A stretch of 55,535 bases of DNA from Chloroflexota bacterium (GTDB lineage: Bacteria > Chloroflexota > Anaerolineae > Anaerolineales > Anaerolineaceae), in NCBI GenBank assembly GCA_012729755.1, contig JAAYCN010000042.1, positions 1 through 55,535 of the forward strand, in the 5' to 3' direction. A model generated the notes under the pieces. The model saw only the letters and a program-made list of their open reading frames with translations, was not told the origin of the DNA and did no database searches. The first letter of the stretch is position 1, and each line of letters opens with the position of its first letter. Shown here in pieces: positions 51,879-55,535 of the stretch. A program made the position numbers and the translations under genes.

Positions 51879-52550
51879 ATGACTTTTGATGATATTTTTA
51901 AGTCCAGTTTTCTAGAGAATGTATCTTCCGTAAGCGTTATCGATATGCTATTGACCATTGTGTTGTCCTTTGGCATCGGTGTGTTTATTTTTCTTATCTA
52001 CAAGAAGACTTACCGTGGTGTGATGTATTCCTCCGGGTTCGGCACCACATTGATCGCACTTACGATGATCACCTCCATCGTCATTCTTGCTGTAACCTCC
52101 AATGTGGTTCTATCCCTTGGCATGGTAGGTGCGCTCTCTATCGTTCGATTCCGTACTGCCATTAAAGATCCGTTGGATATTGCATTTTTATTCTGGGCTA
52201 TTGGCGCTGGCATTATCCTTGCGGCCGGCATGATTCCTCTGGCAATCATCGGCAGCGTATGCATTGGTCTGATTTTGTTGATATTTGTCAATCAAAAACC
52301 CCATACGCATCCCTATATGGTCGTGCTGAACTGTGTAAATCATGATGTGGAAGTGAAAGCTAAGGAATTTCTTGCAAAGAATGTAACTCGTACCACGGTT
52401 AAGAGTAAGTCTGCTACAAAGGGTGCGATTGAAATGAACATTGAAGTCCGTCTCAAGGAGGACGATACCGATTTTATCAATATTCTCTCCGAAATGCCTG
52501 GTGTGAACAGCGCAGTTATAGTTTCCTATAACGGTGATTACATGGGGTAA
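51879..52550 (+). CDS. DUF4956 membrane protein
   Basis: A 223-aa protein with about four membrane segments (roughly 22-150, including the GMVGALSIVRFRTAIKDPLDIAFLFWAIG motif) and a soluble C-terminal domain of ~75 residues with a ferredoxin-like pattern (VEVKAKEFLAK ... IEMNIEVRLKE). Function unknown. The start is ATG 51879 after AAAGGA, rather than an in-frame upstream start inside the VTC gene. It is part of the VTC-DUF4956-CotH set and may form the membrane part of the complex. Confidence 0.85.
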   Translation: MTFDDIFKSSFLENVSSVSVIDMLLTIVLSFGIGVFIFLIYKKTYRGVMYSSGFGTTLIALTMITSIVILAVTSNVVLSLGMVGALSIVRFRTAIKDPLDIAFLFWAIGAGIILAAGMIPLAIIGSVCIGLILLIFVNQKPHTHPYMVVLNCVNHDVEVKAKEFLAKNVTRTTVKSKSATKGAIEMNIEVRLKEDDTDFINILSEMPGVNSAVIVSYNGDYMG

Positions 52551-52554
52551 GACG

Positions 52555-54510
52555 ATGGCGAGAAGTAAACGTTTCGATAAAATCGCATGGGCAGTGACGG
52601 CTTTGATGCTGGTCGTTGCCATTCTGTTTATGAATGGCGGTGTCTTTGGCCTTGAGGTTATGGCGCATACCATGGGATATGAAAGTCGTCTGTTTGACAA
52701 TACTCGGGTGCATACCATTGATATTGTTATGAACAATTGGGACGAATTTATTGACAATGCTATGAGCGAAGAATACTACACAGCCGCTGTAGTGATTGAC
52801 GGAGAAGCCTATAAAAACGTGGGCATTCGTGGAAAGGGAAACACATCCCTTTCCACGGTTTCTTTCATGAACAGCGATCGCTACAGCTTTAAGGTGGAGT
52901 TCGACCAATATGACAGCTCCCTTACCTATCATGGACTTGATAAGTTGAATCTGAACAATTTGATTCAGGATACTACAATGATGAAAGACTATCTGACTTA
53001 CACCATGATGAATGAGTTTGGTGTTCATGCTCCGTTATGCAGTTTTGTGTATGTTACAGTCAACGGTGAGGATTGGGGTCTTTATCTTGCGGTAGAAGGC
53101 GTTGAGGATGCTTTTCTTAGACGGAATTACGGTTCTGACTATGGCGAGCTCTATAAGCCGGACAGCATGAGCTTCGGCGGTGGTCGTGGAAACGGCAAGG
53201 ATTTCAACATGGATGATTTCCTGAACCGTGACGATTTGTCTGAACGTCCTGGTGAATTCAATGAGGGTATGGCCATGCCGCAGATGCCCAATATGGGGGA
53301 TTTTGATCTTTCACAGACGCAGGGTGGTTTCGGCGGAAATAAGCCACCGATGCCTGGAATGAGGAATGGTATCAATCCTGAAATGCCTGACATGGGAGGC
53401 TTTGGAGGAATGAGATCTTCCGATGTGAAGCTGCAGTACATCGATGACAATGCCGACAGTTACTCCAACATTTGGAACAACGCCAAGACCGATATTACTG
53501 ATGCCGATAAGACACGCCTGATTGAATCTCTGAAAAAACTCTCAAACACAGAGGAAATCGAATCAGTCGTAGATATTGAGCAGGTCATTCGCTATTTCGT
53601 CGTACACAACTTCGTCTGCAACGATGACAGTTACACGGGCTCCATGACACACAACTACTACCTGTACGAAGAAGATGGAAAGATGGCAATGATACCGTGG
53701 GACTATAATCTGGCATTCGGTACGTTTCAAGGGGGAAATGCGCAGAGTACGGTTAATACTCCCATTGATTCTCCCATAGCTGGCGGTTCTGGTGAAGATC
53801 GTCCTATGTGGAACTGGATTACGGCAAATGAGGAATTTACCGAAATGTATCACCAGTATTTTGCAGAATTTTTGAATACAGTCGATATCACGAGTATCGT
53901 CGACAACGCGTATAATTTAATCAAATCCTATGTAGAAAAAGACCCGACAGCGTTCTTTTCTTATGAAGATTTTGAAACCGGCGTGGAAACCATGCGCCAG
54001 TTCTGCAGTCTGCGAACAGAAAGCATCACTGCACAACTTGCGAACGGTGAGACATCTGAAACCATGAGCTATGCCGATGCGTCCAGTCTTACACTGTCCC
54101 TTATGGGTTCTATGAAAATGGGCGGCGGATTTGGTGATGGTATGTCGGATATGCCTTGGAATAAGGATGGTTTCAGTGGGCAGATGCCGAGTATGGGTGA
54201 AATGCCTGAGGGCTTTGATCCTTTCCAGATTCCCGGAGGAAACAGCGAACAAATACCAGGATCATTGGAGCAAATTGATTCTGCTAATAACCTGTATGGA
54301 GATTCGGAGTCGACCGAACAAGACAGCAACACATCCGACGAAACAATTCGTCCATCCCGTGACAATATGCTGATGCCTGGTGGGGATTTTAAGTTTGGTA
54401 TGAGCGATATGAAGACCACCGCATCCAACACTTCCAGCTGGATATGGACTGCTGTATTCGTACTGATCCTGTGTGCAGGCTTAGTTATTGCGAAGGTATA
54501 CAAGCATTAA
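52555..54510 (+). CDS. CotH-kinase family protein with Met/Gly/Pro-rich inserts
   Basis: A 651-aa protein: N-terminal helix (about 12-33), extracytoplasmic CotH-like kinase domain, and a C-terminal helix (SSWIWTAVFVLILCAGLVIAKV). CotH of Bacillus phosphorylates spore-coat protein. Family segments are GIRGKGNTSLS, GLDKLNLNNLIQD, WGLYLAVEGVEDAFL and the active-site pair VCNDDSYTGSMTHNYYLY and MIPWDYNLAFGTF. Two low-complexity inserts (about 205-290 and 515-620) are rich in Met, Gly, Pro and Asp. It starts 5 bases after DUF4956. The two ends in the membrane with the kinase outside imply surface phosphorylation. Confidence 0.85.
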   Translation: MARSKRFDKIAWAVTALMLVVAILFMNGGVFGLEVMAHTMGYESRLFDNTRVHTIDIVMNNWDEFIDNAMSEEYYTAAVVIDGEAYKNVGIRGKGNTSLSTVSFMNSDRYSFKVEFDQYDSSLTYHGLDKLNLNNLIQDTTMMKDYLTYTMMNEFGVHAPLCSFVYVTVNGEDWGLYLAVEGVEDAFLRRNYGSDYGELYKPDSMSFGGGRGNGKDFNMDDFLNRDDLSERPGEFNEGMAMPQMPNMGDFDLSQTQGGFGGNKPPMPGMRNGINPEMPDMGGFGGMRSSDVKLQYIDDNADSYSNIWNNAKTDITDADKTRLIESLKKLSNTEEIESVVDIEQVIRYFVVHNFVCNDDSYTGSMTHNYYLYEEDGKMAMIPWDYNLAFGTFQGGNAQSTVNTPIDSPIAGGSGEDRPMWNWITANEEFTEMYHQYFAEFLNTVDITSIVDNAYNLIKSYVEKDPTAFFSYEDFETGVETMRQFCSLRTESITAQLANGETSETMSYADASSLTLSLMGSMKMGGGFGDGMSDMPWNKDGFSGQMPSMGEMPEGFDPFQIPGGNSEQIPGSLEQIDSANNLYGDSESTEQDSNTSDETIRPSRDNMLMPGGDFKFGMSDMKTTASNTSSWIWTAVFVLILCAGLVIAKVYKH

Positions 54511-54544
54511 CAAACGATAAGAAAAACGCTACAGCAATACGCGT

Positions 54545-54873
54545 TTACGGTTCAAAGACAATGATCGTTTCTTTCGGTAACTTATCGTGTTCACAGGTCA
54601 GAAGATGCGCTATGCCTTTTTCGAAAAGCAATTTATTTACTTCCTGTCCCGGTCGGCAAGCCGTATGATTTCTGCTGTTCCGTTCTCAAAATTAAATGAT
54701 ATTTCTCCCCACTCGTTGTCCTTGTCTGGTAAACAGGATGGCTGCTGGTTGCGGATGCCACGACAACTTGCGGATATTCTTCTACAAGGCAGGATCACAG
54801 TTGTATTTCTTTGAAAATGCACTGACTGTATTCTTGGTATTGTGATACAGCCAACGCCGTAAGACATGTTCAT
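54545..54873 (-). pseudogene. Decayed gene remnants, two frames
   Basis: Two protein-like pieces lie in different frames on the minus strand: one ending ISFNFENGTAEIIRLADRDRK, and a second giving GQEVNKLLFEKGIAHLLTCE ... TIIVFEP. They look like parts of one small gene broken by a frameshift, but no family was recognised, so this is a tentative reading. Confidence 0.4.
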
Positions 54874-55045
54874 AAGAATCGATCGTACGCTTGCTTAAGC
54901 CCTGTGTAATTTTGAAAGTGAGTAAACCATCAATAGCTTTTGATAACAAAATTGATGTGTGTGGTTTTGAGCCTAGCAAACAATGGTTCATTTTTAAATC
55001 CTTCGATTCTAAAATATGAGCGACCTCTGTATGCACGGCTAACAA
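54782..55045 (-). pseudogene. Truncated tyrosine integrase, core-binding domain only
   Basis: An 87-aa frame whose middle (SKAIDGLLTFKITQGLSKRT, IDSYEHVLRRWLYHN) matches the SAM-like core-binding domain of phage/XerD-type integrases. A more natural start is the ATG at 54991. The frame then loses similarity and stops; the catalytic RHRY domain is absent. It is a remnant of a mobile element beside a tRNA-like fragment. Confidence 0.6.
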
Positions 55046-55100
55046 AAAACCAGAGTATTGCGCACTCTGGCTGCTTGCGCCCTGTAAAGGGTCCTTCTCA

Positions 55101-55138
55101 GTAGTGGGGAGCGGATTCGAACCACTGCTCTACCCCGC
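55101..55138 (-). other. tRNA-like remnant or attachment site
   Basis: On the minus strand the sequence carries a D-arm-like GCGGGGTAGAGCAG joined directly to a T-arm and acceptor end, AGTGGTTCGAATCCGCT then CCCCACT. The T-arm can form a 5-bp stem with a TTCGAAT loop. There is no anticodon region, so it is not a tRNA gene. It is probably an integration scar or attachment site, next to integrase debris. AGTGGT could mark the junction. Confidence 0.5.
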
Positions 55139-55199
55139 AATGGAAACCAATGATATAAGACAAGCGCATCACAAAGTCAAATTTTCATTGTGGGGCGGC

Positions 55200-55451
55200 G
55201 CATGGTACAAACAATTTAGATGATCTAAGTTTGGCCGTTCGTTTGGCCTCCTCACAGTTTGGCCTCACAGAATTGCTGGCACAAATTGCTGGTAAGGCAA
55301 TTGCTGGTAATGTAGGATTACGATACATATTGGACAGTGACTGAAAAAGGAGAATAGCAGGAAATGGAAGTATCCGTTATTGTTTGGCCGTTCGTTGGTT
55401 TGGCCGTTCAGCAATTCTCAGTATGGAAAAAGTGGGGAGGGCATGGTACAA
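55200..55451. repeat. Nested direct repeats at the right end
   Basis: GCATGGTACAA occurs at 55200-55210 and 55441-55451 with similar flanks (TGGGGCGGC and TGGGGAGG before them). Between them are three TTTGGCCGTTC units (55230, 55383, 55399), two TTTGGCCTC units and three AATTGCTGG units (55271, 55284, 55299). Insertion debris or tandem expansion is likely. A 42-codon frame (55364-55492) runs through the last units; I do not call it a gene. Confidence 0.6.
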
Positions 55452-55488
55452 GAAATGCATTGAAGAGGGGAAAAGGAGCAAGTATGGG

Positions 55489-55535
55489 ATGAGAGACAAA
55501 CTTCGTATTGGAGAGATGATCCAGGCATTGCGCAA
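55489..55535 (+). CDS. Start of a probable XRE-family regulator, cut by the window end
   Basis: Fifteen complete codons, MRDKLRIGEMIQALR, then the window ends. The pattern (IGEMIQALR) is that of an XRE helix-turn-helix opening. AGGAG lies about 10 bases upstream. ATG overlaps the stop of a short upstream frame as ATGA, so translational coupling is possible. The identity is tentative because little can be seen. Confidence 0.5.
   Translation, partial: MRDKLRIGEMIQALR

Noticed and set aside
55101-55138. Functional tRNA gene
   Set aside because: There is no anticodon arm and the two halves are directly fused; it cannot fold as a complete tRNA.
55364-55492. 42-codon frame before the XRE gene
   Set aside because: It is built from the TTTGGCCGTTC repeat units. 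The ATGA overlap is interesting but not enough to call it a gene.

Overview
The window looks like a chromosomal stretch from a strictly anaerobic, fermentative, probably monoderm bacterium. The best guess is Chloroflexota, class Anaerolineae. This is an inference from several features: solute-binding proteins are lipid-anchored, two lipoproteins carry an Nbr1-FW-like Ig domain, tungsten-type aldehyde:ferredoxin oxidoreductase sits with an iron alcohol dehydrogenase, and L-lactate permease, alpha-mannosidase GH38 and PopT/YitT-type membrane proteins occur together. There is no rRNA and no complete tRNA to confirm it.

Layout. 1-877: non-coding, with a short tandem repeat and one copy of a dispersed intergenic repeat. 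878-3528: PAP2 phosphatase, a two-subunit CoA transferase and a PadR regulator. 3637-6631: FecBCD/BtuFCD-type metal-chelate ABC importer. 6716-10414: SCP2-like protein, Fe-ADH and AOR in one operon. 10427-13272: a promoter, a long switching leader with a terminator, then metQ-metN-metI. 13373-18758: PopT/DUF368, cupin, YitT, a GcvH-like protein without the lipoyl lysine, trmD and an MFS transporter. 19164-21796: an AT-rich, probably acquired and decaying island (interrupted TetR, 7-TM protein, DUF2871, frameshifted flavodoxin). 21898-26692: nucleoside-type BMP ABC importer. 26929-30269: NatA-like ATPase with two ABC-2 permeases. 30398-33316: two FW-domain lipoproteins and queG. 33439-38754: GH38 mannosidase, tRNA-dihydrouridine synthase and an Atg22-type MFS. 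38892-42872: ATP-grasp ligase, three GNATs, epimerase and a small membrane protein. 45035-46824 and 42879-45038 (minus strand): lactate permease, an unlisted 59-aa membrane protein, a 201-aa membrane protein and murE, all overlapping or nearly so. 47675-48307: orphan secreted protein between repeat-rich spacers. 49172-54510: two-component system followed by a VTC-DUF4956-CotH locus. 54511-55535: mobile-element debris (integrase N-terminal fragment, tRNA-like remnant, short repeats) and the start of an XRE-type regulator.

How the parts fit. The metabolic genes describe organic-acid and aldehyde fermentation (CoA transferase, AOR, Fe-ADH, lactate permease) fed by scavenging transporters for methionine, nucleosides, and iron-siderophore or cobalamin. 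The least explained items are the switching leader of metQ, the modular dispersed repeat found in five intergenic regions, the lctP-59aa-201aa-murE operon, the GcvH-like protein lacking its lysine, and the TCS/VTC/DUF4956/CotH locus beside integrase debris.
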